This document shows positions 18,133 through 27,634 of a stretch of 64,000 bases of DNA, one piece after another. The notes below the pieces were generated by a model. It saw only the letters and a list, made by a program, of their open reading frames with translations. It searched no databases and was not told the origin of the DNA. The stretch is taken from the NCBI GenBank assembly GCA_002392655.1, contig DGHK01000050.1:62001-126000 (forward strand), in the 5' to 3' direction. Both the position numbers and the translations under genes were made by a program. The DNA is from Lachnospiraceae bacterium UBA3850. Its GTDB lineage: Bacteria; Bacillota; Clostridia; Lachnospirales; Lachnospiraceae. Position 1 is the first letter of the stretch. Each line of letters opens with the position of its first letter.

Positions 18133-18564
18133 ATGAAAAAAATAAGTGATAAAGAAAAAAGTAACTTGAAAAGAAAGACGTATAATGAGTTGCTGCGACT
18201 CGAAAATATAATTAATAATACAGATGATATTAACAAAATCAATTTATTTAAAAACTATTTTAATGTTTGCGAAAGTGTATATAAGGTAGTTCTTAAAAGA
18301 TTGACTGATAAAAAAGACAAAGATTTAAAACTTGATATGAGAGAAATTCCTGCTGCTATGAAATATGCAGGTTATATTGTAGATATCAACTTGTTAAAAA
18401 GATTATTTGGTTCAAAAAAACTAAACGGAAAAAACACAGCAAAACTACTTAGAAATTCAGTAACGCATGGAATTAACGAGCGTGCAGTAATCGAAATATT
18501 AGAACGATGGAATGAATTGTTTGATGATATGAATGATTTTCTTAATTTAGTAAGAATGCAATGA
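18133..18564 (+). CDS. HEPN-like hypothetical protein
   Basis: This all-helical, Lys-rich 143-residue protein ends with LLRNSVTHGINERAVIEILE. The RNSVTH stretch fits the Rx4-6H signature of HEPN ribonucleases, where Arg-polar-x3-His forms the active site of many toxin and defence RNases. No MNT nucleotidyltransferase partner is adjacent, and family membership is inferred from this single motif and helical content. It closes an AT-rich accessory stretch that also holds a putative nuclease and a repressor, which makes a defence or toxin role plausible but unproven. Confidence 0.5.
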   Translation: MKKISDKEKSNLKRKTYNELLRLENIINNTDDINKINLFKNYFNVCESVYKVVLKRLTDKKDKDLKLDMREIPAAMKYAGYIVDINLLKRLFGSKKLNGKNTAKLLRNSVTHGINERAVIEILERWNELFDDMNDFLNLVRMQ

Positions 18565-18596
18565 CATATTTATTTCATCTTAAGTTAAAATTATCC

Positions 18597-18925
18597 TTGA
18601 CTAGATAGAATTAAGCGATATAATTAGTGTAGTTTTGAATATGAAAGAGAAGCAAAGGCGCTTCGAGCTTATTGGCTCGAAGTGCCTCTTTATTTGCGCG
18701 TTCTCTGAGCCATGCACATATGCAGGGCATATGTGCAGAATCTGAGATTATATCTAAGTGCTTGCACTTAAAGATAATAATCGCAGATTCTGAAATATGT
18801 GCGTAGCACATATGTATATGGCGAAGAGCGCGACATGAAATAAGTCGCGAATCGACTTATGAATGGTTCGCGTAGCGACTTATGAATAGTCTACAAACGG
18901 TTTATAAATGTATAAAAAAAGGAGA
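18597..18925 (+). promoter_or_regulatory. purF promoter and ANTAR-type antitermination leader with palindromic repeats
   Basis: TTGACT (18597-18602), a 16-bp spacer and TATAAT (18619-18624) are followed by hairpin GAAGC-AAAGGC-GCTTC (18649-18664). Its loop and 3' arm overlap a 12-bp terminator (18657-18668 with 18675-18686) followed by TCTTTATTT. Between terminator and start are GCACATATGC/GCATATGTGC (about 18714-18736), AGAATCTG/CAGATTCT enclosing AAGTGC/GCACTT, and ATATGTGC/GCACATAT. A 66-nt stretch (18800-18865) is nearly identical to one in the gltB leader. Confidence 0.75.
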
Positions 18926-18931
18926 AATCAC

Positions 18932-20380
18932 ATGAACCAGCTTGCAGTGGATGACAAGCTCCACGAGGAATGTGGAGTTTTCGGAATCTATTCTTTATCC
19001 GGCGAAGATGTGGCACAGGATATCTATTATGGACTTATTGCACTTCAGCATAGAGGTCAGGAGGCGGCGGGAATAGCTGTATCTGATACGGAAGGTCCGA
19101 TGGGCAATCTCAACCTCAAGAAGGATATGGGACTTGTGAGTGAGGTGTTCCATGAGGCCGATCTGGAAAAGTTGAAGGGTAATATCGGTGTAGGTCATGT
19201 CAGGTACTCGACTACAGGCGGAAGTGTAGTCGAAAATGCTCAGCCCTTCGCGATGAACTATATCAAGGGAACACTTTCTCTGGTTCATAATGGCAATATA
19301 GTAAATGCCTCCGAGCTTAAGGAGGAGCAGATGTATCGTGGTCTTGCACACTATACTACCTCGGATACTGAGGTGCTTGCCTATGAAATAATCGGAGAGA
19401 GAGTTAAGACCGGTACAATAGAGGATGCTATCAAAAATGCAGCTGCAAAGCTTCGTGGTGGCTATGCAGTTGTGGTAAACAGCCCGAGAAAGCTGATCGG
19501 AATCAGAGATCCCTTCGGAATAAAGCCGCTTGTGCTGGGAAGAAAGCTGAATCACAGTATAGATAGAAGTATTCTTGAAGAAAACGAAGAGAAGACAGCA
19601 GTGCGCGAACTTTATTCATATATCCTTTCTTCTGAAAGTGCTGCCATTACTTCAGTAGGCGGAGAGGTCATAAGAGATGTGGAGCCGGGTGAGGTTATCT
19701 CAATTACCAAGGATGGCGTTGCATCTGACAAGAGTCTCTGTCAGGAGAAGCGCGCACACTGTATCTTTGAGTATATCTATTTTGCAAGAAATGATTCTGT
19801 GATGGATGGGATCGAGGTGCATGAGGCACGTATAAATGCCGGCAGGGCACTTGCAAGGAAATCAAAGGTGGATACTGATATCGTAGTGGGAGTTCCGGAG
19901 TCGGGAATACCGGCTGCTGAGGGATATGCACTTGAGTCGGGGATTCCATTTGCTCATGCATTTCATAAAAACAGTTATATCGGACGAAGCTTTATCAAGC
20001 CCACCGATAAAGAAAGACAGACCGCTGTACACATGAAGCTGAGCGTTATAAACAGCGTTGTTAAGGATAAGAATATCGTTATTATCGATGACTCCATAGT
20101 GCGTGGTACGACTATGAGGCAGCTGATCGAAATGCTTCGCTCAGCCGGGGCCAGATCTGTTCATGTCAGGATCAGCTCGCCACCGTTCCTGTATCCATGC
20201 TACTACGGAACCGATGTTCCGACATCGAAGCAGCTTATAGCCTCACGCCATTCAAGTGAAGAGGTGTGCAGAAGCGTAGGTGCTGATTCACTGGAGTATC
20301 TTGGTATAGAGGATTTTAAGAGTATGGTAGGTGATCTGCCTATATGTACGGCATGCTTTACGAATGAATATCCGGTGTGA
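18932..20380 (+). CDS. purF: Amidophosphoribosyltransferase (glutamine PRPP amidotransferase)
   Basis: This is the first committed enzyme of purine synthesis, converting PRPP and glutamine to phosphoribosylamine. ATG 18932 is chosen because AGGAGA lies 6 bp upstream; the open frame extends to 18908. The 482-residue protein has a short propeptide before the nucleophile Cys in EECGVFGIYS, an Ntn glutaminase domain (about 15-240) and a phosphoribosyltransferase domain with the PRPP loop VIIDDSIVRGTT. Further Cys residues (CIFEYIY, YPCYYGTD, LPICTACF) suggest the Fe-S cluster of the B. subtilis-type enzyme. It stands alone, without other pur genes, and carries the same leader as glnN, gltB and pyrG, consistent with control by glutamine or nitrogen status. 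Confidence 0.96.
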   Translation: MNQLAVDDKLHEECGVFGIYSLSGEDVAQDIYYGLIALQHRGQEAAGIAVSDTEGPMGNLNLKKDMGLVSEVFHEADLEKLKGNIGVGHVRYSTTGGSVVENAQPFAMNYIKGTLSLVHNGNIVNASELKEEQMYRGLAHYTTSDTEVLAYEIIGERVKTGTIEDAIKNAAAKLRGGYAVVVNSPRKLIGIRDPFGIKPLVLGRKLNHSIDRSILEENEEKTAVRELYSYILSSESAAITSVGGEVIRDVEPGEVISITKDGVASDKSLCQEKRAHCIFEYIYFARNDSVMDGIEVHEARINAGRALARKSKVDTDIVVGVPESGIPAAEGYALESGIPFAHAFHKNSYIGRSFIKPTDKERQTAVHMKLSVINSVVKDKNIVIIDDSIVRGTTMRQLIEMLRSAGARSVHVRISSPPFLYPCYYGTDVPTSKQLIASRHSSEEVCRSVGADSLEYLGIEDFKSMVGDLPICTACFTNEYPV

Positions 20381-20408
20381 TTTAATTTGTTTTTCTGATT
20401 TTTGATAA

Positions 20409-20459
20409 ATACCATCTGAACTTGCGATTTTAGTTGTGAGTCAGGTGGTGTTTTTATTA
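20409..20459 (+). terminator. Terminator after purF
   Basis: ACCATCTGA pairs with TCAGGTGGT, extended internally by ACTTGCGA/TTGTGAGT with wobbles, and is followed by GTTTTTATT. Confidence 0.75.
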
Positions 20460-20503
20460 CCACATTTTATAAAATGATATTGCGCTTATTTTATCAAGTG
20501 TTA

Positions 20504-20561
20504 TTGCTACTATTTTATCAATATTTGCAATTTTTGACTAAAATTGCTATAATAGTAGCAA
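20504..20561 (+). promoter_or_regulatory. Promoter and candidate operators of the hipBA pair
   Basis: TTGCTACTATT (20504-20514) and AATAGTAGCAA (20551-20561) form a perfect 11-bp inverted pair. The right copy overlaps the -10 TATAAT (20548-20553); a -35 TTGCAA lies 17 bp upstream. This fits autorepression by the HipB-like protein. Confidence 0.55.
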
Positions 20562-20575
20562 CGGAGGAATGATAT

Positions 20576-20854
20576 ATGGATGCGGATTATATTTGGGAAA
20601 CTCCTACGGAGATTGATCAGGAAATAGCAAAGAGAATAAAAATAATAAGAAAAAGAAAAAAGATCACACAAAAAGAATTATCAGATCGCTCAAATGTCAG
20701 TTATGGTTCTCTCAAAAAATTTGAGCAGACGGGAGACATTTCTCTGAAATCACTGACTAAAATAGCGATTGAACTTGGTGTGATCAACGAACTAAAATCA
20801 CTTTTTTCCGGAATACCATATGGCAGCATAGAGGAGGTTATTAATGAGCGTTAA
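20576..20854 (+). CDS. hipB: HipB-like XRE antitoxin
   Basis: This 92-residue DNA-binding protein has an HTH at about 30-55 (ITQKELSDRSNVSYGSLKKF, then EQTGDISLKSLTKIAIELG). It overlaps the HipA-like gene by 11 bp, the usual arrangement for a translationally coupled antitoxin-toxin pair. It likely binds the inverted repeat at 20504-20561 and neutralises the kinase. GGAGG lies 7 bp before the ATG. The length matches small HipB proteins. Confidence 0.85.
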   Translation: MDADYIWETPTEIDQEIAKRIKIIRKRKKITQKELSDRSNVSYGSLKKFEQTGDISLKSLTKIAIELGVINELKSLFSGIPYGSIEEVINER

Positions 20855-21938
20855 ATCCCTCGATGTTTTTTATAAAGGCAGGATAGTTGGTACTCTTGCC
20901 GAAACAGCAGATAGAAGGGGGGCATTTCAATATAGTGATGATTGGCTGAATGACGGTTTTTCAATCAGCCCTTTTTCACTGCCTTTAAAGTCAGATGTCT
21001 TCGTCCCTTCGATGGATTCCAGAGAGTATTTCAGAGGAATGTTTGGTGTGTTTGCTGATAGTCTTCCCGATAGCTGGGGAGAGCTTCTTCTTGATAGAAT
21101 ACTTCTTAAAAATGGAATCAGAAGAGAAGAAATAGGTTCTCTCGACAGGCTTGCATATGTGGGAAGTTCCGGAATGGGTGCACTGGAATATTATCCTTCA
21201 AAAAAATCTGATTTTTCATTTGATGGAATTGATTATGATATGATAGCAAAAGAATGTGATAAGATTCTTTCTTCAAAGCCTTCTGATAAACTGGACATGC
21301 TATATAATCTGGGAGGTTCAAGCGGTGGAACCAGACCGAAGATCCTGATCAGTGATAACAATAAGGAGTGGATCATCAAATTTCCTTCAAGCAGAGATCC
21401 TAAAAACAGCGGCAGAAGAGAGTATGACTATTCTCTTTGTGCTAAAAAATGTGGGATTTTAATGACAGAAACAAAGCTTGTTCCATCAAAAATATGTAAG
21501 GGATATTTTAAAACCGAAAGATTTGACAGGAAAGATGGAGAAAGATTATTCAGCATTACATTTGCCGGACTTTTGGAGGCAGACTATAGAGCTCCATCAT
21601 GTGACTATTCTACGTATATGAAGTTAATAAATATCCTTACTAAAGAAGATAATAAACAGCTGGAGCAGATGTTCAGGGTGATGTGTTTTAATGTATATGC
21701 ACATAATCTGGATGATCATACTAAAAACTTCTCTTTTATAAGACGGGATAATAAATGGAGTCTGGCTCCTGCATATGATCTGACATATAGTGATACATAT
21801 TTTGGAGAGCATACTACATCGGTAAATGGAAAAGGACAGGGAATATCTGACGAGGATTTATTGAAAGTAGGAACCGATGCCGGATTAAAACAAAACAAAT
21901 GTAAAGAAATATTGGAGGAAATTAAATCTAATATTTAG
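20844..21938 (+). CDS. hipA: HipA-family serine/threonine kinase toxin
   Basis: This 364-residue protein has an N-terminal HipA domain (about 1-110, with FADSLPDSWGELLLDR) and a kinase domain. The ATP-loop region reads LGGSSGGTRPKILI; in E. coli HipA the equivalent Ser is autophosphorylated. The catalytic segment reads YAHNLDDHTKNFSF, and the metal-binding segment is PAYDLTYS. Known HipA proteins phosphorylate aminoacyl-tRNA synthetases and cause growth arrest; the target here is unknown. All catalytic residues I can identify are present, and the gene is intact. Confidence 0.88.
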   Translation: MSVKSLDVFYKGRIVGTLAETADRRGAFQYSDDWLNDGFSISPFSLPLKSDVFVPSMDSREYFRGMFGVFADSLPDSWGELLLDRILLKNGIRREEIGSLDRLAYVGSSGMGALEYYPSKKSDFSFDGIDYDMIAKECDKILSSKPSDKLDMLYNLGGSSGGTRPKILISDNNKEWIIKFPSSRDPKNSGRREYDYSLCAKKCGILMTETKLVPSKICKGYFKTERFDRKDGERLFSITFAGLLEADYRAPSCDYSTYMKLINILTKEDNKQLEQMFRVMCFNVYAHNLDDHTKNFSFIRRDNKWSLAPAYDLTYSDTYFGEHTTSVNGKGQGISDEDLLKVGTDAGLKQNKCKEILEEIKSNI

Positions 21939-21968
21939 ATGATTGAAGAGTGATCAGGAGGGTGTAGT

Positions 21969-22841
21969 ATGTCATTAAGTAGTTTTATGTTTTGTAAACT
22001 GTGCCAAAAGTCAGATGCAAAAAGAGATGAGGGACTGAAGATTCCTGAAGATATTGAATACGTTCGGGATATAAGATACGGAAGAAATATAAAATATCAT
22101 ACACTTGATATTTGCTGGCCTAAAGCTAAAAAATCAGAAAAGCTTCCGGTCATAATCAGTATTCATGGCGGTGGGTATGTTTATGGAAGCAAGGAAGTAT
22201 ATCAGTTTTATGCAGCAAGTCTTGCAGGTAAGGGCTTTACAGTTATCAATTTCAATTACAGGCTTGCACCGAAATATCATTTTCCTGCGCCGCTGGAGGA
22301 TATAACCTTGGTGATCAAGTGGATGATGAAGCATAAAGAGGATTATCCGATTGATACAGAAAATGTATTTCTTGTGGGAGACTCGGCCGGGGCTCAGCTG
22401 GCGAGCCAGTATGGTGTTATTTATTCAAGTAAAGAATACAGACAAATAATGGGCTTTAGAAGACCGAAGATAAATATCAGAGCATTAGGTTTATGCTGTG
22501 GTTTATATAATCTGAAAAAAGATATCGAGGAAAACGGATGCAGAGGACTTATGAAGGATTATCTGACTTCGAAACCATTTAGTTTCGGAGAAAAGCTGGA
22601 TATCCTGGAGCATATAGACAGTAATTATCCGCCGGTTTATATGTTTAGTTCTAAGGGTGATTTTCTGCTGAAGAACTGTGAAACTATGGCTGAATATCTG
22701 AAGTCAAAGGGCGTGGAATGTGAGTACGAGATATTCGGAACTGAGAAAACAGGTCATGTATTTCACGTTAATATGAGAGATGAGTACAGTGACGAAGCCA
22801 ACACAAAACAGATGAACTTCTTTATTAATAAAATTAAGTAA
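21969..22841 (+). CDS. Alpha/beta hydrolase (HSL-type esterase)
   Basis: This 290-residue cytoplasmic protein has the hormone-sensitive-lipase signature: the oxyanion block SIHGGGYVYGS, the nucleophile elbow VGDSAGAQLA, a catalytic Asp in SSKGDFLL and His in EKTGHVFHVN. The central NYRLAPKYHFPAPLED block is also typical. It probably hydrolyses small acyl esters. AGGAGGGTG precedes the ATG by about 7 bp, and it sits 30 bp behind hipA, so some read-through is likely. No lid insertion is evident. Confidence 0.88.
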   Translation: MSLSSFMFCKLCQKSDAKRDEGLKIPEDIEYVRDIRYGRNIKYHTLDICWPKAKKSEKLPVIISIHGGGYVYGSKEVYQFYAASLAGKGFTVINFNYRLAPKYHFPAPLEDITLVIKWMMKHKEDYPIDTENVFLVGDSAGAQLASQYGVIYSSKEYRQIMGFRRPKINIRALGLCCGLYNLKKDIEENGCRGLMKDYLTSKPFSFGEKLDILEHIDSNYPPVYMFSSKGDFLLKNCETMAEYLKSKGVECEYEIFGTEKTGHVFHVNMRDEYSDEANTKQMNFFINKIK

Positions 22842-22849
22842 ATTTGTTC

Positions 22850-23036
22850 TTGACTTTTGAAAATAAAGTTATATACTATTATTAGTTTTGAAAATTTTAC
22901 AGATATAAAAAAAGAAGCAAAGGCGCTTTGAACCATAGGTTCAGAGCGCCTTCTTTGCGTAGCACATATGTATATGGCGAGAATCGCGACATGAAATAAG
23001 TCACGAAGTGACTTATGAATGCGACTAAGGAGGAAA
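22850..23036 (+). promoter_or_regulatory. gltB promoter and ANTAR-type antitermination leader
   Basis: TTGACT (22850-22855), a 16-bp spacer and TATACT (22872-22877) precede hairpin GAAGC-AAAGGC-GCTTT (22914-22929). Its loop and 3' arm overlap a 13-bp terminator (22922-22934 with 22938-22950) followed by TTCTTT. Positions about 22956-23020 match the purF leader, and the small hairpin there reads AAGTCAC-GAA-GTGACTT with a compensatory base pair change relative to purF. AGGAGG follows near 23029. Confidence 0.75.
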
Positions 23037-23041
23037 TAATT

Positions 23042-26000
23042 ATGAATGGTAAACTTGAGGAAATCAGAAGAAAGGGTTTATATGACGCATCATTTGAACA
23101 TGACAACTGTGGTATAGGTGCGATCATCCAGATGGATGGCAAGGCAAGTCATCAGCTTGTTGCTGATGCGCTCAGTATAGTTGAGAACCTTGAGCACCGT
23201 GCAGGTAAGGATGCAACCGGTGAGACCGGTGATGGTGTAGGTATTCTTACTCAGATTCCTCATACATTTTTCGTAAGAAAGCTGAAGGAGCAGGGGATAG
23301 AGCTTCCCTCTAGAAGGCAGTACGGTGTCGGTATGTTCTTCTTCCCTGATAGTGATCTGGAGAGAAGACAGGCTAAGTCTATGTTTGAGATCATCACAAA
23401 GAAGGCTGGTATGAGCATCCTCGGATGGAGAAAGGTTGATATTCATCCGAATGTACTTGGAACAAAAGCAAGAGAGTGTATGCCGGCTATCGAACAGGTG
23501 TTTATTGAAAGACCTGAGGGCTTTGAAACTGATCTTGATTTTGACCGTCAGCTTTACATCATCCGCCGCGAGTTCGAGCAGAGTAATATCAATACTTACG
23601 TTCCTTCTCTTTCCTGCAGAACTATTGTTTACAAGGGTATGTTTCTGGTTGGCCAGCTCAGAACATTTTTTGAGGATCTTACTGCAGAGGATTTTGAATC
23701 AGCTATTGCGATGGTACATTCAAGATTTTCTACTAACACAAATCCTAGCTGGAACAGAGCTCATCCTAACCGCTTTATGGTTCATAACGGTGAGATAAAT
23801 ACGATAAAGGGAAATGCAGACAAGATGCTTGCAAGAGAAGAGACTATGCATTCAAAGCTTTTCTCTTCAGAGGATATGACCAAGGTTCTTCCGGTCATCT
23901 CATCAAGCGGTTCTGATTCAGCTATGCTGGATAACACACTTGAGTTCCTTGTGATGAGCGGTATGGATCTTCCGCTTGCAGCGATGATAGCTATCCCTGA
24001 GCCTTGGGCTCATAACGAGACTCTTTCACAGGAGGAGAGAGACTTCTATCAATACTATGCAACTATGATGGAGCCATGGGATGGACCTGCATCAATCCTC
24101 TTCTCAGATGGTGATGTGATGGGGGCAATTCTGGATCGTAACGGACTCAGACCATCCCGCTATTATGTAATGGATGACAGACGTCTCATACTTTCATCTG
24201 AGGTTGGAGTTCTTCCACTCGATGAGAAGCATATCATTATGAAGGAGAGACTTCATCCCGGCAAGATGCTCCTGGTTGATACAAAGGAAGGTAAGCTTTA
24301 CGGCGATGAGGAGATAAAGGAGAGGTATGCTCATAAGGAGCCATACGGTGAGTGGCTGAATATGAGTCTTCTTGAACTTAAGGATATCAAGATTCCAAAT
24401 GAGAAGGTTCCTGCAATTCTCGGAAATGACAGAAAGAAGCTGCAGAAAGCATTTGGCTATACCTATGAAAATTATCATGAAGGAATCAGAACTATGGCGC
24501 TGAATGGTTCTGAGCAGATAGGCTCTATGGGAGTTGATACACCGATAGCTGCTTTGTCGCAGGAGAATCAGCCGCTTTTCTATTATTTCAAGCAGCTGTT
24601 TGCGCAGGTTACAAATCCTCCTATCGATGCTGAAAGAGAGAAGATAGTTACCTCGAGAACTGTTTATGTCGGAAAGAACGGAAATCTTCTTGAGGAGAAG
24701 GCGGAGAACTGCCACGTTCTCAGAATTCATAATCCGATCCTTACAGATCTGGATATGCTTAAAATAAAGCATCTCGACAAGGACGGCATCAAGTCCGCAG
24801 AGGTTTCGCTCCTTTATTACAAGAGCACACCGATGAAGAGAGTGCTGGATCATCTGTTCGTTGAGGTTGATAAGGCATATAGAGAGGGTGCAAGTATTCT
24901 CATACTTTCCGACAGGGGAGTAGATGAAAATCATGTCGCAATCCCATCACTTCTTGCAGTTTCTGCGGTACATAAACATTTGGTAGAAACAAAGAAATGT
25001 ACTGCGATGTCACTTATCCTCGAGTCAGGTGAGCCACGTGAGGTTCATCATTTTGCAACGCTTCTCGGCTACGGTGCTTCAGCGGTGAATCCGTATCTGG
25101 CACATAGCACGATTCAGGAGCTTATCGATGACGGACTTCTTGACAAGGATTATTATGCGGCAGTTGAGGACTATGACAGTGCTGTTCTCAGCGGTATCGT
25201 AAAGATCGCATCGAAGATGGGAATATCAACGATAAGGTCTTATCAGGGCTCGAAGATATTTGAGGCTATCGGTATCTCAGAGGATGTTATAAATGAATAC
25301 TTCCCGGGCACTGTAAGCCGTGTTGGCGGAATAACGCTTGAGGACATCGGAAGAAATCAGGATGCACAGCATTCGAGAGCATTTGATCCACTGGGACTTC
25401 CTGTTGATCTCGAGCTTGACTCTGTGGGACGTCATAAGTTCAGAAGTCAGGGTGAGAATCACAGATATAATCCTCAGACGATACATATGCTTCAGCTGGC
25501 AACCAGAGAAGGAAAGTATGACAAGTTTAAAGAGTACACTTCGATGGTTGATGCCGAGAAGACGGGCTATCTCAGAAGTCTTATTGATTTCAACTTCCCG
25601 GAGTCGGGAGTCTCGCTTGATGAGGTTGAGAGTGAGGAGTCGATTGTTCAGAGATTTAAAACAGGTGCTATGTCCTACGGTTCTATATCAGAGGAAGCAC
25701 ATCAGACGCTTGCAATTGCAATGAATCATCTGCATGGTAAGTCAAACAGTGGTGAGGGTGGTGAAAGCGATGAGAGAATCGCATCAGCCGGCACAGCAAA
25801 TGACAGAAGCTCTGCTATAAAGCAGGTTGCAAGTGGAAGGTTTGGTGTAACTAGCAAGTACCTCGTAAGTGCAAGAGAGATACAGATTAAAATGGCGCAA
25901 GGCGCAAAGCCGGGTGAGGGAGGTCATCTTCCTGGTAAAAAGGTTTATCCTTGGATTGCAAAGACTCGTCACTCAACACCGGGTGTAAGTCTTATATCAC

Positions 26001-27619
26001 CTCCGCCACACCATGATATCTACTCAATCGAGGATCTGGCACAGCTGATATATGATCTGAAAAATGCAAATAAGCACGCTCGTATATCTGTAAAGCTTGT
26101 ATCTGAGGCGGGAGTCGGAACAGTTGCAGCCGGTGTTGCAAAGGCCGGTGCGGAGGTTGTTCTGGTATCGGGATATGATGGCGGAACCGGAGCGGCACCA
26201 CTCAGTTCGATCCACAACGCAGGGCTTCCATGGGAGATGGGACTTGCAGAGACTCATCAGACGCTTGTGGCAAACGGACTTAGAAATCAGGTTGTTATCG
26301 AGACAGACGGAAAGCTTATGAGCGGCCGTGATGTAGCAATAGCTGCAATACTCGGTGCGGAGGAATTCGGATTTGCTACAGCTCCGCTTGTAACTATGGG
26401 CTGCGTAATGATGAGAGTATGCCAGAACGATACCTGTCCGATGGGTGTTGCAACTCAGAATCCTGAGCTGAGAAAGCGCTTCAGAGGAAAGCCTGAGTAC
26501 GTTGAAAACTTCATGCTCTTTATCGCTAGAGAGCTTCGTGAATATATGGCTCGTCTTGGAGTCAGAACTGTTGAGGAACTGGTCGGAAGAACAGATCTGC
26601 TTAAGGTTAAGGAAGGACTTGATGACAAGGAGTCACGTATATGTCTGGACAAGGTTCTATACGATATGTCAGGTGTAGACAGAGACCTTCAGACCTTCCA
26701 TCCTGAGCTTAAGTATGACTTCAAGCTTGAGGAGACAAAGGATGAATCAGTGCTTCTTAAGTCGAAGAAGATAAAGGATGTTTTGAAGAATGCCGCAAAG
26801 AGAGACGAGGCTGAAGGAAGTAGTGACTGCAGTCTCAGCATTAAACTCACAAACGTGGATAGAACATTTGGCACACTTCTCGGAGCTGAGATAACGAGAC
26901 AGTATCCGGAGGGACTTCCTGAGGATACGATCAAGATTGACTGCATAGGTTCAGGCGGACAGAGCTACGGTGCATTTATTCCGAAGGGACTTACACTTAA
27001 TCTGGTTGGAGACAGTAACGATTATTTCGGAAAGGGTCTTTCAGGCGGAAAGCTGATCATAAAGGCACCGGCAGAAGCAAAGTATGATCCTGAAGAAAAT
27101 ATCATCATCGGAAATGTGGCGCTTTACGGTGCGACATCAGGAGAGGCCTACATCGCCGGTATGGCTGGTGAGAGATTCTGTATCAGAAATTCAGGTGCAA
27201 CTGCAGTGGTTGAAGGCGTCGGTGAGCACGGATGCGAGTACATGACCGGTGGACGTGCAGTAATACTCGGACCTACCGGTAAGAACTTTGCAGCCGGAAT
27301 GAGTGGTGGAATCGCCTATGTTTATGACGAGAATAACACACTTTATAAGAACCTGAATAAGCAGCTTGTCAGCATGGAGAAGCTTGAATATAAAAACGAC
27401 ATCGAAGAGCTGAGACGCATAATCGAAAATCATGTTAAGTATACAGGCTCGAAAAAAGGTCAGGTAATACTGGATAACTTCGATGAAAATGTTGAACATT
27501 TCAAGAAGATAATACCTTCTGACTATAAAGAAATGCTCAGGCTTACCGCAGAGTGCGAAGAGCAGGGCATGGATCACGAGCACGCGCAGATAGAAGCATT
27601 TACAAAACTCGTTGGATAG
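23042..27619 (+). CDS. gltB: Glutamate synthase large subunit
   Basis: ATG 23042 follows AAGGAGG and starts a 1525-residue protein. The open frame extends to 23015, but that start lacks a site. The enzyme makes two glutamates from glutamine and 2-oxoglutarate. A short propeptide precedes the nucleophile Cys (about residue 23, in DNCGIGAI), opening the class II amidotransferase domain (about 23-430). The central and FMN-binding domains follow (GAKPGEGGHLPGKKVYPWIA, STPGVSLISPPPHHDIYSIE), then a 3Fe-4S Cys set in CQNDTCPMG and the C-terminal beta-helix (GAFIPKGLTLNL onward). gltD follows 15 bp downstream. Confidence 0.97.
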   Translation: MNGKLEEIRRKGLYDASFEHDNCGIGAIIQMDGKASHQLVADALSIVENLEHRAGKDATGETGDGVGILTQIPHTFFVRKLKEQGIELPSRRQYGVGMFFFPDSDLERRQAKSMFEIITKKAGMSILGWRKVDIHPNVLGTKARECMPAIEQVFIERPEGFETDLDFDRQLYIIRREFEQSNINTYVPSLSCRTIVYKGMFLVGQLRTFFEDLTAEDFESAIAMVHSRFSTNTNPSWNRAHPNRFMVHNGEINTIKGNADKMLAREETMHSKLFSSEDMTKVLPVISSSGSDSAMLDNTLEFLVMSGMDLPLAAMIAIPEPWAHNETLSQEERDFYQYYATMMEPWDGPASILFSDGDVMGAILDRNGLRPSRYYVMDDRRLILSSEVGVLPLDEKHIIMKERLHPGKMLLVDTKEGKLYGDEEIKERYAHKEPYGEWLNMSLLELKDIKIPNEKVPAILGNDRKKLQKAFGYTYENYHEGIRTMALNGSEQIGSMGVDTPIAALSQENQPLFYYFKQLFAQVTNPPIDAEREKIVTSRTVYVGKNGNLLEEKAENCHVLRIHNPILTDLDMLKIKHLDKDGIKSAEVSLLYYKSTPMKRVLDHLFVEVDKAYREGASILILSDRGVDENHVAIPSLLAVSAVHKHLVETKKCTAMSLILESGEPREVHHFATLLGYGASAVNPYLAHSTIQELIDDGLLDKDYYAAVEDYDSAVLSGIVKIASKMGISTIRSYQGSKIFEAIGISEDVINEYFPGTVSRVGGITLEDIGRNQDAQHSRAFDPLGLPVDLELDSVGRHKFRSQGENHRYNPQTIHMLQLATREGKYDKFKEYTSMVDAEKTGYLRSLIDFNFPESGVSLDEVESEESIVQRFKTGAMSYGSISEEAHQTLAIAMNHLHGKSNSGEGGESDERIASAGTANDRSSAIKQVASGRFGVTSKYLVSAREIQIKMAQGAKPGEGGHLPGKKVYPWIAKTRHSTPGVSLISPPPHHDIYSIEDLAQLIYDLKNANKHARISVKLVSEAGVGTVAAGVAKAGAEVVLVSGYDGGTGAAPLSSIHNAGLPWEMGLAETHQTLVANGLRNQVVIETDGKLMSGRDVAIAAILGAEEFGFATAPLVTMGCVMMRVCQNDTCPMGVATQNPELRKRFRGKPEYVENFMLFIARELREYMARLGVRTVEELVGRTDLLKVKEGLDDKESRICLDKVLYDMSGVDRDLQTFHPELKYDFKLEETKDESVLLKSKKIKDVLKNAAKRDEAEGSSDCSLSIKLTNVDRTFGTLLGAEITRQYPEGLPEDTIKIDCIGSGGQSYGAFIPKGLTLNLVGDSNDYFGKGLSGGKLIIKAPAEAKYDPEENIIIGNVALYGATSGEAYIAGMAGERFCIRNSGATAVVEGVGEHGCEYMTGGRAVILGPTGKNFAAGMSGGIAYVYDENNTLYKNLNKQLVSMEKLEYKNDIEELRRIIENHVKYTGSKKGQVILDNFDENVEHFKKIIPSDYKEMLRLTAECEEQGMDHEHAQIEAFTKLVG

Positions 27620-27634
27620 TAAAGGAATTGATAT

